Of a DNA stretch of 64,000 bases, positions 24,242 through 32,732 are shown piece by piece. Location of the stretch: assembly GCA_004791255.1 (NCBI GenBank), contig SRUQ01000006.1, positions 62,001-126,000 of the forward strand. Direction: 5' to 3'. This DNA is from a bacterium M00.F.Ca.ET.205.01.1.1. GTDB taxonomy: Bacteria > Pseudomonadota > Alphaproteobacteria > Rhizobiales > Rhizobiaceae. The notes under the pieces were generated by a model that saw only the letters and a list, made by a program, of their open reading frames with translations, searched no databases and was not told where the DNA came from. The position numbers and the translations under genes were made by a program. Each line of letters begins with the position of its first letter. Position 1 is the first letter of the stretch.

Positions 24242-25192
24242 ATGTACAATTACCTCGATTTCGAAAAGCCGGTGCAGGATCTCGAAGGCAAGATCCTCGA
24301 GCTGAAGAAGCTTGCCGAGAACGGCGAGGCGGTCGACGTGGCCGACGAGATCAGCCGGCTCGAAAAGCGTTCCCGCGACGCGCTGCGCGACGCCTACAAG
24401 GCGCTGACGCCCTGGCAGAAGGTGCAGGTGGCGCGCCATCCCGACAGGCCGCATTGCGTCGACTACATCAAGACTCTGTTCAACGACTTCACGCCGTTGG
24501 CCGGCGACCGCAATTTCGGCGAGGACCAGGCAATCGTCGGCGGCTTTGCCCGCTTTCGCGGCGAGCCGGTGGCGATCCTCGGCCAGGAGAAGGGTTCCGA
24601 CACGGCGAGCCGCCTGAAGCACAATTTCGGCTCGGTGCGTCCGGAAGGCTATCGCAAGGCGGTGCGGCTGATGGAGCTTGCCGACCGTTTCAAGATCCCG
24701 CTGGTGACGCTGGTCGACACGGCGGGCGCCTATCCCGGTGTCGGCGCCGAGGAGCGCGGCCAGGCCGAAGCGATCGCCCGCTCGACCTCGGCCTGCCTCG
24801 CGCTGAAAGTGCCGTCGATCTCGGTGGTGATTGGCGAGGGTGGCTCCGGCGGCGCCATTGCCATCGCAACCGCCAACCGTGTCTACATGCTTGAACACGC
24901 CATCTATTCGGTGATTTCACCCGAGGGCGCGGCCTCCATCCTGTGGCGCGACACGACGCGCTCCAAGGACGCGGCGACCAACATGAAGATCACCGCCCAG
25001 GACCTGCTGGAACTGAAGATCATCGACGCCATCGTCCCCGAGCCGCTCGGCGGCGCCCATCGCGGCGCCGAAACGGTGATCGCTTCGACTGGCGACCTCA
25101 TCGCCAAGACGATGAAGGAATTTGCCGGCGCCAACACCGACTTCCGCGAACAGCGCCGCGAAAAATACCTGGCAATGGGCCGCAGCCTCTGA
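24242..25192 (+). CDS. accA: Acetyl-CoA carboxylase carboxyltransferase subunit alpha
   Basis: AccA with AccD transfers carboxyl from biotin to acetyl-CoA, giving malonyl-CoA for fatty acid synthesis. The 316-residue product starts MYNYLDFEKPVQDLEGKILE, the expected N-terminus, and includes RPHCVDYI, GQEKGSDT, DTAGAYPGVGAEERGQAEAI and SVVIGEGGSGGAIAI. An upstream in-frame ATG at 24158 is rejected because the conserved protein starts at 24242. It follows xerD by 99 bases, the usual rhizobial order. Confidence 0.98.
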   Translation: MYNYLDFEKPVQDLEGKILELKKLAENGEAVDVADEISRLEKRSRDALRDAYKALTPWQKVQVARHPDRPHCVDYIKTLFNDFTPLAGDRNFGEDQAIVGGFARFRGEPVAILGQEKGSDTASRLKHNFGSVRPEGYRKAVRLMELADRFKIPLVTLVDTAGAYPGVGAEERGQAEAIARSTSACLALKVPSISVVIGEGGSGGAIAIATANRVYMLEHAIYSVISPEGAASILWRDTTRSKDAATNMKITAQDLLELKIIDAIVPEPLGGAHRGAETVIASTGDLIAKTMKEFAGANTDFREQRREKYLAMGRSL

Positions 25193-25396
25193 AGCCCCTG
25201 CCGCAATGTGGCGTTGATGAGCAATTTCGCCACAAAAATGCCGCCGCATTCGGGTCAATGAACGTGCCGCGAAGTGTCGGTCGAAGCTTGCGGTAAGGAA
25301 TTTTCAAGGTTAACGGGCTTACGCTCCGTCGGTGTTCAGCATGCGGGTCCGGCTGTGCGAAGCCATTGGCCCGAGAGAAAAGACATAGCCGTATCC

Positions 25397-26713
25397 ATGT
25401 TTGCCAAACTTGCCCGCACCGGAATCCTTGCCGCCTCGATAGCCGTCGCCGGCTGCAATGATTCGTCGATGAAGGATTTTGCGCCGGAGGCCAACAAGCC
25501 GCTGCCCGACAAGATCCTGGCTGACATGAGGGCCAAGGGCATGATCCGCACCTCATCGGTGATGGCCCGCATCTTCAAGGAAGAGGGCAAGCTCGAAATC
25601 TGGAAAGCCAAGACCAACGGCCGCTACGACATGGTGGCGAGCTACGATATCTGCAAATGGTCGGGCAAGCTCGGGCCGAAATACACCGAAGGCGACCGTC
25701 AGGCGCCGGAAGGCTTCTATACGGTCCGGCCGTCGCAGATGAACCCGCGGTCGAACTACCATCTGTCCTTCAACATCGGCTTCCCCAACGCCTATGATCG
25801 CGCCAATGGCCGCACGGGCCAGAACCTGATGGTCCATGGCGCCTGTTCGTCGTCGGGCTGCTATTCAATGACCGATGCGCAGATCGAGCAGATCTATGCC
25901 TTCGGCCGCGACGCCTTCCAGGGTGGCCAGACCGAATTCCAGATCCAGGCCTTCCCATTCCGCATGACCGCCGCCAACATGGCGCGCTACCGCAACGACC
26001 CGAATTACGACTTCTGGAAGATGCTGAAGGTCGGCTACGACAATTTCGAGATCACCAGGGTGCCGCCGAAAGTCGATGTCTGCGAGAAGCGCTACGTCTT
26101 CAACCAGGTTGCCGCCGACGGCCAGACTTTCGATCCGACCGGCGCTTGCCCGGCGACCACGCAGCCGGATTCGCTGAAGAGCGCCTACAACACCTATCAG
26201 AGCACCTACAACGCGGATTTCAGTGGCGCACTCAAGGCCAGCGTGCCGGCGCCCAAGCCGACCATTGCCGGCATCAAGGAAGCCAGCATCGTCTCTGACT
26301 GGTCGAAGCGCCGGGCGCGCGGCGAGCGCGTGCCGATCGATCCGCCTTCGCTCAATTCCGACGGCTCGGTGACCGAGACGGTGCGCATGGGCCGCATCGA
26401 TTCGCCCGCCGGCCGCAAGATGGCGGCGCTCGACGCCGAAAACGCGGCCAAGAAGAAGGCCGAGGCGCAGAGGCTGGCTGCCATTGAGGCGGCCAAACAG
26501 GCCAAGGAAGCCGCCAAGGCGCAGGCTCTTGCTGAAAAAGAAGCAGCCAAGCAAGCCAAGATAGCGGCCAAGGCCGCCAAGGAAGCTCCTGTTGCCACCG
26601 CCACCATTGCGGCCCCTGCCGAGGCTGCGCCTGCCGAAACGCAGGCCGCGAACGCCGACGAGAGCCGGGTGACCAAGCTGAAGAACAAGCTGCTCGGCAT
26701 GTTCGGCGGCTGA
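25397..26713 (+). CDS. L,D-transpeptidase family lipoprotein (YafK-like)
   Basis: The 438-residue product begins with a lipoprotein signal whose lipobox is VAGC (Cys20). The YkuD/YafK catalytic region follows: NLMVHGACSSSGCYSMTD near residues 145-165 holds the active Cys and His. YafK-type enzymes cut or form peptidoglycan-lipoprotein bonds. A C-terminal third (about residues 340-420) is a charged Lys/Ala/Glu-rich helical stretch. The start at 25397 is chosen because it begins at the signal peptide. It is followed 11 bases later by a TusA-like gene. Confidence 0.88.
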   Translation: MFAKLARTGILAASIAVAGCNDSSMKDFAPEANKPLPDKILADMRAKGMIRTSSVMARIFKEEGKLEIWKAKTNGRYDMVASYDICKWSGKLGPKYTEGDRQAPEGFYTVRPSQMNPRSNYHLSFNIGFPNAYDRANGRTGQNLMVHGACSSSGCYSMTDAQIEQIYAFGRDAFQGGQTEFQIQAFPFRMTAANMARYRNDPNYDFWKMLKVGYDNFEITRVPPKVDVCEKRYVFNQVAADGQTFDPTGACPATTQPDSLKSAYNTYQSTYNADFSGALKASVPAPKPTIAGIKEASIVSDWSKRRARGERVPIDPPSLNSDGSVTETVRMGRIDSPAGRKMAALDAENAAKKKAEAQRLAAIEAAKQAKEAAKAQALAEKEAAKQAKIAAKAAKEAPVATATIAAPAEAAPAETQAANADESRVTKLKNKLLGMFGG

Positions 26714-26724
26714 CATTCTCCGCC

Positions 26725-26958
26725 GTGACCAGCGACGCCGTCTACGATCTCAAGGGGCTGAACTGCCCTCTGCCTGTGCTGAAGGCGAAGAAGCGGCTGG
26801 CCGGAATGGAGCCGGGCAGCCGGCTCTGGCTCGAAACCACCGACCCGCTGGCCGTCATCGACATCCCCGCCTTTTGCTCGGATGCCGGCCACCAGTTGCT
26901 TGAAACGGCGTCGGTTTCAGGCGGCCATCGCTTTCTGGTCGAGCGCGGCGAGCAATAA
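26725..26958 (+). CDS. TusA-family sulfurtransferase
   Basis: The 77-residue product has the TusA/SirA fold with the conserved CPLPVLKAKK motif near the N-terminus (Cys14 as the persulfide carrier) and the later DIPAFCSDAGHQLLE segment. Members relay sulfur for tRNA thiolation, molybdenum cofactor or other sulfur metabolism. The start is GTG at 26725. It sits 11 bases downstream of the L,D-transpeptidase gene and faces the COG0523 GTPase. Confidence 0.9.
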   Translation: MTSDAVYDLKGLNCPLPVLKAKKRLAGMEPGSRLWLETTDPLAVIDIPAFCSDAGHQLLETASVSGGHRFLVERGEQ

Positions 26959-26968
26959 TCGAAAAGAT

Positions 26969-28093
26969 CTACTGTCCGGCGATCGCCAGCGGGTTGTTTT
27001 CCAGCGCCGCGCGGTCGGGCGTGTCGACCGCCGGCCGATTGGTGAAGGCGGCAAACAGCCGGCGCACATAGTCTTCCGGCATGTCGAGCGTGATCAGCAC
27101 CAGCCGCGTGCCGCGCTGGCCATCCGGCCAGGCCGGCAGGCGCGCCGGCGGATGCAGGATCTTCTGCACGCCATGTATCACCAGTGGCCGCGACGGATCC
27201 TCCTTGAGTTCGATGACGCCCTTCATGCGCAGCAAATGCTCGCCATGCGTCGAGCGTAAGAGGTCGAGGAACATCTCGATGGCCGAGAACGGCACCGGCC
27301 CGTCATGGACCAGCGAATAGGAGCGCACGCGCTGGTCGTGCCGGTGGCCGTGATCATGGCTGTGCCCATGATCATGATCGCCATCGCCGTGGTCGCCATG
27401 GTGATGGCCATGATCGTGCGCCGCCTCCTCGCCGAGCCAGCGCCGCACGTCCGCGGATTCGGTCGCCGGGTTGTAGAGGCCGCAGTCGAACAGCGCCGCC
27501 ACGCCGGTTTTCATATCCCCCGCATCGAGCAGGTCCGCCCCGGGATTGATCTGCCGCAGCCGCGCCCGCAGCGCCTCCAGGTCACTGGGATTGGCGCCCA
27601 GATCGGCCTTGGAAAGCACGATGCGGTCGGCGACAGCCACCTGCTTGACCGCCTCGACATGGGCGTCGAGCGTCGCCTCGCCATTGACCGCATCGACCAG
27701 CGTGATCACGCCGTCGAGTCGGAAGGCCTGGACAAGTGCTGGATGCGCCATAACAGACTGCAGCACCGGCGCCGGATCCGCGAGCCCCGTGGTCTCGACG
27801 ATGACGCGGGCAAGCCGGGCGATGCGGCCGGTCTGCAGCCGGTCGACCAGGTCGGCCAGCGTGTCGACCAGTTCGCCGCGCACCGTGCAGCACAGACAGC
27901 CGTCGGAAAGCTGGATGATGCCGTCGGAGGCCTGTTCGACCAGGAGATGGTCGATAGCCACCTCGCCGTATTCGTTGATGATGACCGCCGTGTCGGCTAG
28001 CGCCGGATCCTTGAGCAGCCGGTTCAGCAGCGTCGTCTTGCCGGCGCCGAGGAAACCGGTCAGCACCGAGACGGGAATGGGAAAGTCCGCCAT
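26969..28093 (-). CDS. COG0523/CobW family metal-handling GTPase
   Basis: The 374-residue product has Walker A GFLGAGKTTLLN, the metal-binding CxCC in GCLCCTVRGE, an ETTGLADPAP switch and the NKxD-like SKAD. A long His/Asp/Gly-rich insertion (about residues 241-270, HDHGHHHGDHG and similar) should bind divalent metals. The C-terminal CobW domain is present. COG0523 proteins deliver Zn or Co to target enzymes. No cobalamin riboswitch or Zur-box-like site is evident upstream; it follows the carboxypeptidase gene by four bases, so coupling is likely. Confidence 0.92.
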   Translation of the reverse strand: MADFPIPVSVLTGFLGAGKTTLLNRLLKDPALADTAVIINEYGEVAIDHLLVEQASDGIIQLSDGCLCCTVRGELVDTLADLVDRLQTGRIARLARVIVETTGLADPAPVLQSVMAHPALVQAFRLDGVITLVDAVNGEATLDAHVEAVKQVAVADRIVLSKADLGANPSDLEALRARLRQINPGADLLDAGDMKTGVAALFDCGLYNPATESADVRRWLGEEAAHDHGHHHGDHGDGDHDHGHSHDHGHRHDQRVRSYSLVHDGPVPFSAIEMFLDLLRSTHGEHLLRMKGVIELKEDPSRPLVIHGVQKILHPPARLPAWPDGQRGTRLVLITLDMPEDYVRRLFAAFTNRPAVDTPDRAALENNPLAIAGQ

Positions 28094-28097
28094 TCGC

Positions 28098-29312
28098 CTA
28101 GTTCGCGACCTTGACCGGCTGGTCGCCCTGGGCGGCGCTGCCCGCCACGGCGGAGCCTGCAGCCGCGGGCGGCGGGATATCCGGACGCCAGCTCGGGATC
28201 GGCACGTCGGCATACTCCTGGCCGCCCTGGTCGAGCATGGCCTTCGGCACCGGACCGGTGGCGCCGCCAAGCCCGACGGCAACCAGCGTCGGCACATGGT
28301 CGAGCTTTTCCTGATAGGGCGATTTCGGCACGTCCTTGTCGGCGGCCTTGTCTGCCGCCTTGTCTGCCGCCTTGTCCGCCGCCTTGTCGGCACCGGCGGG
28401 TGGCGCCTCCGACTGTTCTTCCGGCGCCTTCTTCCTGCAGATCTCGTCGTGCAGGTCGTTGGCCGAGATGGTGTCGCCATAAGGCGCCAGCGTGGCCACC
28501 GTGGCAGCACCTGCGGCTGGCGTGTCAAACCCCTGGTCGAGCAGCCTGGCCGCGGTCTCGGCGCGGCTGACCGCCGATTTCTCGCCCAACACCACCGCGA
28601 TCAGCGTGCGGCCGTTGCGGGTCGCCGAGCCGATCATGTTGAAGCCGGAAGAGCAGACGAAACCCGTCTTCATGCCGTCGGCGCCGGGATAACGGCCGAT
28701 CAGGAGATTGTAGTTCGGGATTGCCTTCTTGCCGACGGCAAGCCCCTCGATCGAAAACCACGGCGCATATTGCGGAAACTCGCGGCGGATCGCCATCACC
28801 AGCACGGCAAGGTCGCGCGCCGTCGTGTACTGGTCCGGCGAATAGAGCCCGTTCGGATTGACGAAATGGGTGCCGTTCATGCCGAGCCGGGTCGCCTCGG
28901 CGTTCATCCGCTCGGCGAAAGCGGCCTGCGAGCCGCCGACATTCTCGCCGATGGCCATGGCGATGTCGTTGGCCGACTTGACCAGCATCATCTTCAGCGC
29001 GTTGTCGAGCCGCATCACCGAGCCCGGCTTGAAGCCCATCTTGCTTGGCGGCTCGGCGGCGGAGTGCTTCGTCACCTTGATCGGCGAATCGAGCTGCACC
29101 TCACCGGCCGCGATGGCGCGGAAGGTCACGTAGGCGGTCATCAGCTTGCTCAGCGACGCCGGATACCAGCGCTTGAACGCATCCTCGTGTTGCAAAATCT
29201 TGCCGCTGTTCAAGTCGAACAGCACCACCGGATTGGCCAGCGCCGAACCGGCCAGGACCGAGAGCATGATTGCGCCAGCCGAGAATAGTTTGAGGAAATG
29301 CCTGTGCCGCAT
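28098..29312 (-). CDS. D-alanyl-D-alanine carboxypeptidase (PBP5/6 family)
   Basis: The 404-residue product removes terminal D-Ala from peptidoglycan stem peptides in the periplasm. A signal peptide (to about residue 26, SALA-NPVV) precedes the S11 domain with SLSK, SAND and MKTGF motifs in the expected order. A low-complexity region contains four exact Ala-Ala-Asp-Lys repeats (near residue 325) and a Pro/Ala-rich C-terminus; no typical PBP5 amphipathic anchor is visible. The start at 29312 begins at the signal; an ATG at 29375 adds a non-signal lead. Confidence 0.93.
   Translation of the reverse strand: MRHRHFLKLFSAGAIMLSVLAGSALANPVVLFDLNSGKILQHEDAFKRWYPASLSKLMTAYVTFRAIAAGEVQLDSPIKVTKHSAAEPPSKMGFKPGSVMRLDNALKMMLVKSANDIAMAIGENVGGSQAAFAERMNAEATRLGMNGTHFVNPNGLYSPDQYTTARDLAVLVMAIRREFPQYAPWFSIEGLAVGKKAIPNYNLLIGRYPGADGMKTGFVCSSGFNMIGSATRNGRTLIAVVLGEKSAVSRAETAARLLDQGFDTPAAGAATVATLAPYGDTISANDLHDEICRKKAPEEQSEAPPAGADKAADKAADKAADKAADKDVPKSPYQEKLDHVPTLVAVGLGGATGPVPKAMLDQGGQEYADVPIPSWRPDIPPPAAAGSAVAGSAAQGDQPVKVAN
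28331..28390. repeat. 12-base tandem repeat inside the carboxypeptidase gene
   Basis: The unit GCCTTGTCTGCC or close variants occurs about four times in tandem, encoding repeated Ala-Ala-Asp-Lys in the linker. It keeps the reading frame, so repeat-number changes would alter linker length only. Confidence 0.8.
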
Positions 29313-29549
29313 GATCGAATCCGAAATCGCCTCTTGCCCTGATTGCCCCTGGCTCCGTAAGATTTCGTTACGCAAGCGCTGGCATCATGGGTCCGCCCCT
29401 CAAAAACGGACACCACCGATGCGGTGCTATTTACCCTATGTGACGCCAACATGGCAAAGCGCCTGACGATAATCACAATTGCAAGCACCGGGCACAATTG
29501 CTGAACACCAGGCTGAAGCCGGCTGCTCCAACAATGAAATGGGACTATC

Positions 29550-30713
29550 ATGCCAATCCTGAACCGTGCCGCCGAAATGCAGGACGAGGTTGCTGGCTGG
29601 CGCCGGCACCTGCACCAGACGCCGGAGCTGAACTTCGACGTCTTCCAGACGGCCGCTTTCGTCACCGAAAAGCTGAAGGCCTTCGGCTGCGACGACGTGG
29701 TGACGGGGCTCGGCAAGACCGGTGTCGTCGGCATCATCCGCGGCCGCCTCGGTGAAGGCACCACGGTCGGGCTGCGCGCCGACATGGATGCGCTGCCGCT
29801 CAACGAGATCACCGGCAAGCCCTACGCCTCGACCGTGCCCGGCAAGATGCACGCCTGCGGCCATGACGGCCACACGGCAATGCTGCTGGGTGCTGCGAAA
29901 TATCTCGCCGAGACGCGCAATTTTGCCGGTTCGGTGGCAGTCATCTTCCAGCCGGCCGAGGAAGGCGGCGGCGGCGGCAACGAGATGGTCAAGGATGGCA
30001 TGATGGAGCGCTTCGGCATATCCAGGGTGTTCGGCATGCACAACATGCCGGGCCTGCCGGTCGGGCAGTTCGCCATCCGGCCGGGTCCGATCATGGCGGC
30101 AACGGCCGAGTTCACCATCACCGTGAAGGGCCGTGGCGGCCACGCCGCCATGCCGCACGCCACCATCGATCCGATCGTCATCACCAGCCAGCTGGTCAAC
30201 GCACTGCAGACGATCGCCTCGCGCAGCACCGACCCGGTCGAGGCCGTGGTGGTGTCGGTGACCAAGTTCCACGCCGGCGACGCCTACAACATCATTCCCG
30301 AATCGGCCGAGATCGCCGGCACGGTGCGCACGCTGAAGAAAGAAGTGGCCAAGAAGTCGGAAGAACGCATCCGTGCGATCTGCGCCGGGCTGGCTGCCGC
30401 CTTCGGCGCGACGATCGAAGTTGATTATGACGCGAACTATCCGGTGACCTTCAACCACGCCGATGAGACGGTCTTCGCCAGCGACGTGGCGGCAGACGTG
30501 GCGGGCGATGCCCAGGTGCACCGCGCCATTCAGCCGGTGATGGGCGGCGAGGACTTCTCCTACATGCTGGAAGCCCGGCCCGGCGCCTTCATCTTCATCG
30601 GCAATGGCGACACGGCGGGCCTGCACAACCCCGCCTACGACTTCAACGACGAAGCCATCCCGCATGGCATGAGCTATTGGGTGAAACTGGCAGAGACGGC
30701 GCTGGCCGCCTGA
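29550..30713 (+). CDS. M20 family amidohydrolase (HipO-like)
   Basis: The 387-residue product is a metal-dependent M20D peptidase/amidohydrolase. Metal ligands and catalytic residues are visible in GLRADMDALPLNE, MHACGHDGHTAMLLGAA, QPAEEGGGG and the late VMGGEDFSYML. The dimerisation domain begins AEFTITVKGRGGHAAMPH. Family substrates include N-acyl amino acids, hippurate and IAA-amino acids; none can be chosen here. The gene stands alone just before tRNA-Arg. Confidence 0.93.
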   Translation: MPILNRAAEMQDEVAGWRRHLHQTPELNFDVFQTAAFVTEKLKAFGCDDVVTGLGKTGVVGIIRGRLGEGTTVGLRADMDALPLNEITGKPYASTVPGKMHACGHDGHTAMLLGAAKYLAETRNFAGSVAVIFQPAEEGGGGGNEMVKDGMMERFGISRVFGMHNMPGLPVGQFAIRPGPIMAATAEFTITVKGRGGHAAMPHATIDPIVITSQLVNALQTIASRSTDPVEAVVVSVTKFHAGDAYNIIPESAEIAGTVRTLKKEVAKKSEERIRAICAGLAAAFGATIEVDYDANYPVTFNHADETVFASDVAADVAGDAQVHRAIQPVMGGEDFSYMLEARPGAFIFIGNGDTAGLHNPAYDFNDEAIPHGMSYWVKLAETALAA

Positions 30714-30797
30714 TCCTGGCCGCGACAAGGGCCGGCCGATTGTGTTCGGCCCGCCCCTTGGCGAAACGATCCGAAGCGGCTATGTGTCTGGCCGCGT

Positions 30798-30874
30798 GGT
30801 CCCGTAGCTCAGTAGGATAGAGCGGCAGATTCCTAATCTGTAGGTCACAGGTTCGATTCCTGTCGGGATCACCA
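30798..30874 (+). tRNA. tRNA-Arg (anticodon CCT)
   Basis: A complete cloverleaf folds from 30798 to the encoded CCA at 30872-30874. The acceptor GGTCCCG pairs with CGGGATC, the D arm is GCTC/GAGC, and the anticodon stem encloses TTCCTAA, giving anticodon CCT (codon AGG). The T arm is ACAGG-TTCGATT-CCTGT. Accessory genes begin right after it, and tRNA 3' ends are common integration sites, but no second copy of its 3' end was found in the window. Confidence 0.97.
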
Positions 30875-30961
30875 TGCTTTTCAAGGACTTGGTGCGACCG
30901 TTGCTCCTTCGCGTGACGGATGTGCTCTTCACCAGTGGTGACGTGCCGGAGATGGAATAGC

Positions 30962-31186
30962 CTATTCCAGTAGGCCAGGATCGTGAAAGGTCACAATCCA
31001 GTTGAGCAGCGTGCGGTAGAGGCTATCCACCTCATCATCGATCTCGTCACGCCGGATGCCGAGCGCCTTCGCGTCAGCAAATAGTTTGTGTGTGAGGTCG
31101 TGTATCAAGACGACGTCGGCTTTCGCTGTTTCCGGAACATTGTTCTGGATCCACTGGTGGAGGAAATTGATCCCGCGCGTGTTCAT
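30962..31186 (-). CDS. DUF768 domain-containing protein
   Basis: The 74-residue product starts MNTRGINFLHQWIQNNVPET and contains LTHKLFADAKALGI, matching the DUF768 family typical of Mesorhizobium. Function is unknown. An upstream block (GGAACC and CGAAATTGTC) resembles that of the 35-residue gene at 33105. A decayed start of a second DUF768 copy is recognisable near 32733, as part of a duplicated module. Confidence 0.8.
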   Translation of the reverse strand: MNTRGINFLHQWIQNNVPETAKADVVLIHDLTHKLFADAKALGIRRDEIDDEVDSLYRTLLNWIVTFHDPGLLE

Positions 31187-31210
31187 GCAGCGACAATTTC
31201 GGGACTGCTC

Positions 31211-31261
31211 TTAGGTTCCAGCCTGCCGTCCGAGGGGCTGCTTCGATAGTGAAGCCCGTTC
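31211..31261 (-). pseudogene. C-terminal remnant of a second copy of the 69-residue gene at 32776
   Basis: The last codons read ERASLSKQPLGRQAGT and end at TAA 31213-31211. About 46 bases align to the 3' end of the 69-residue gene at 32776-32985 with roughly seven mismatches, and the old stop TAG has become CAG. No upstream part of the gene is recognisable. It lies just ahead of the DUF768 gene, the same order as in the other copy. Confidence 0.65.
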
Positions 31262-31371
31262 CGCCGCGTCTTTCCGGTGAACCGCTTGCCGTAGGCTTCC
31301 CGGCTTTCCGAGCCTCGGCGCTACGCCTTTCAGATCGCGACCTAGGCCATCGAAAAATTTTTGGCGAGCCT

Positions 31372-31393
31372 CTTGAAGAGATTTTGGCCCCTC
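31372..31393 (+). promoter_or_regulatory. Possible RpoH-type heat-shock promoter of hsp20
   Basis: CTTGAA (31372-31377) resembles the -35 element of the heat-shock sigma factor, and CCCCTC (31388-31393) resembles its -10. The ten-base spacer is shorter than the usual 11-16, so the match is only suggestive. Its place directly before the RNA-thermometer leader fits. Confidence 0.3.
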
Positions 31394-31404
31394 ACCAAAT
31401 CGAT

Positions 31405-31494
31405 GCCCGTCGAGGCTTTGGCTCGACGATCGGAGCGTCGCGGGAACGCTGCGACGCTGCTTGTAAACCATGTTGCTTCACGGAGGATATGGCT
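31405..31494 (+). promoter_or_regulatory. ROSE-type RNA thermometer in the hsp20 leader
   Basis: Two perfect seven-base stems, CGTCGAG (31408-31414)/CTCGACG (31422-31428) and GCGTCGC (31435-31441)/GCGACGC (31451-31457), precede the terminal hairpin. There TTGCT (31473-31477) pairs with AGGAT (31484-31488), masking the Shine-Dalgarno GGAGGA. The pairing includes the G.G mismatch (31475 with 31486) and U.U end pair that characterise ROSE hairpins of rhizobial small heat-shock genes. Warming would open the site and allow translation. Confidence 0.82.
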
Positions 31495-31965
31495 ATGAGA
31501 AGCCCTGAATATGCCCCCCTTTTCCGTTCGACGGTCGGCTTCGACCGCCTTTTCGACATGCTGGAGAACAGTGTACGGACCGATTGGCCGCCCTACGATA
31601 TCGAGAAGAAGGGTGAGAACGAATATCGCATCACCATGGCCGTCGCCGGCTTCAGCCAGGAGGATGTCGAGTTGACTCAACACGGCCCCGAATTGACGGT
31701 GACCGGTCAAAAGAGCACCGCGGAGAACGGCGTGCAGTTTCTCCATCGTGGCTTGGCCAGCCGCAACTTCAAGCAGGTGTTTCGGCTGGCCGATCATGTG
31801 AAGGTCGCGAATGCAACCCTTGAAAACGGCTTGCTTTCAATCGAGTTGGTTCGCGAAATCCCCGAGGAACTGAAGCCGCGCCGCATCTCGATCACGTCGA
31901 CAGCCACGGCCGACCCTCAACCGCAGATCAGCCAGGATGTGAAGCCAGGCCGAAAGGTGGCCTGA
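31495..31965 (+). CDS. Small heat-shock protein, Hsp20/IbpA family
   Basis: The 156-residue product holds misfolded proteins during heat stress. It has the class A rhizobial start RSPEYAPLFRSTVGFDRLFD and an alpha-crystallin domain (YDIEKKGENEYRITMAVAGF to LENGLLSIELVREIPE). The ATG at 31495 is chosen over the one at 31489 because the GGAGGA site lies seven bases upstream of it but only one base from the earlier codon. Translation is probably controlled by the ROSE element in its leader. Confidence 0.95.
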   Translation: MRSPEYAPLFRSTVGFDRLFDMLENSVRTDWPPYDIEKKGENEYRITMAVAGFSQEDVELTQHGPELTVTGQKSTAENGVQFLHRGLASRNFKQVFRLADHVKVANATLENGLLSIELVREIPEELKPRRISITSTATADPQPQISQDVKPGRKVA

Positions 31966-31981
31966 CGTAGACCCAACGGGG

Positions 31982-32009
31982 CGGATGTCCGGCAGCGGTC
32001 CGACATCCG
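31982..32009 (+). terminator. Stem-loop after hsp20
   Basis: CGGATGTC (31982-31989) and GACATCCG (32002-32009) form a perfect eight-base stem with a 12-base loop, between the hsp20 stop and the DUF982 gene. No T-run follows, so it may be a weak terminator or an mRNA-processing signal. Confidence 0.45.
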
Positions 32010-32031
32010 TCCTGTCGATTTGGAGGATCTT

Positions 32032-32334
32032 ATGAACGACCATCTTTTCAAGAGCCCCGTTTTCGTAAAGAACGCAACCGACCTGATCCAGGAAATCGCC
32101 TGCCTGGAGGACGCACTTGAATTCTTGTACGAGTGGCCGAAAAACAGGCGTGGCCCGATCTATGAGACCGCGCTCCGCGCCTGTCAGCGTGCATTTGACA
32201 GCGACTATCCGTTGACGGCCGCCCGTGAAGCTTTCAGCGGCTTTGCCAAGGCGGCACGGGTTTTAGAGGACATTGCAACGCCGCTGCCCTGGATGACAGG
32301 CCGGGCTGCGAGCAATGGCGGCATGACCGCCTGA
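32032..32334 (+). CDS. DUF982 domain-containing protein
   Basis: The 100-residue product shows the DUF982 pattern: FLYEWPKNRRGPIYETALRAC then AAREAFSGFAKAARVLED. Its role is unknown; the family is abundant in rhizobia and plant-associated relatives. A GGAGG site lies eight bases before the ATG. It follows hsp20 by 66 bases and precedes another DUF982 gene by 18 bases, so the two DUF982 genes probably share a transcript. Confidence 0.85.
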   Translation: MNDHLFKSPVFVKNATDLIQEIACLEDALEFLYEWPKNRRGPIYETALRACQRAFDSDYPLTAAREAFSGFAKAARVLEDIATPLPWMTGRAASNGGMTA

Positions 32335-32352
32335 AGTTCAAAGAGGTGCGCG

Positions 32353-32637
32353 ATGCTATCAAAACCTTTCGAGACGCCTATACGTGTTTGGGTAGGGCTG
32401 GGATTCCCACGACAGCTCAACACTGTTGTCGACGCCTACCAGTTTGCATGTGAATGGTGCGGCAACAGTCCCGAGCAGAAAGCTGCAATCCGCGCGTGCA
32501 AGGTGGCATTGAGCGGCGACATCGACGCCGAGACTGCCAGAGGTGTCTTCGTTGCCTTTGCACGGCGCAAGGATATTCTCATCGAAGACGAAGCTGTTTT
32601 GCCGCCTGACTGGAAAGGCCGGCCTTATCACGTGTAA
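32353..32637 (+). CDS. DUF982 domain-containing protein
   Basis: The 94-residue product is a divergent DUF982 paralogue of the gene immediately upstream: VVDAYQFACEWCGNSPEQKAA and ETARGVFVAFARRKDIL align with the family core. The AGAGG site before the ATG supports translation. A strong stem-loop follows seven bases after the stop. Function unknown. Confidence 0.82.
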   Translation: MLSKPFETPIRVWVGLGFPRQLNTVVDAYQFACEWCGNSPEQKAAIRACKVALSGDIDAETARGVFVAFARRKDILIEDEAVLPPDWKGRPYHV

Positions 32638-32643
32638 AGACCA

Positions 32644-32679
32644 GCCTGAAGAAGGCGGAGGCGTCCGCCTCCTTCAGGC
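32644..32679 (+). terminator. Strong stem-loop terminator after the DUF982 pair
   Basis: GCCTGAAG (32644-32651) pairs with CTTCAGGC (32672-32679), and after one mismatch AGGCGGA (32653-32659) pairs with TCCGCCT (32664-32670) around a GGCG loop. The 15-pair stem is among the strongest in the window; there is no T-tract, and it may serve both convergent genes. Confidence 0.65.
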
Positions 32680-32732
32680 CACCGAACCAGCCACACGGAT
32701 CACGTCAACGCCACCTCGACATCCATAGGCAC

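Noticed and set aside
25207..25240. Stem GTGGCG/CGCCAC after accA as a terminator
   Set aside because: The stem is only six pairs with a long loop and is followed by A residues, not T, on the plus strand.
28331..28390. Possible CRISPR-like repeat
   Set aside because: The repeats are 12 bases, contiguous and in frame within a coding region, with no spacers.
28094..28528. Upstream extension of the COG0523 GTPase frame
   Set aside because: The frame is open but encodes a Thr/Arg/Pro-rich sequence overlapping the carboxypeptidase gene; the GTPase fold starts at 28093.
31261..31471. Minus-strand frame extending the 69-residue-gene remnant upstream
   Set aside because: The sequence beyond the 46 matching bases has no similarity to the intact copy and runs through the ROSE leader of hsp20.
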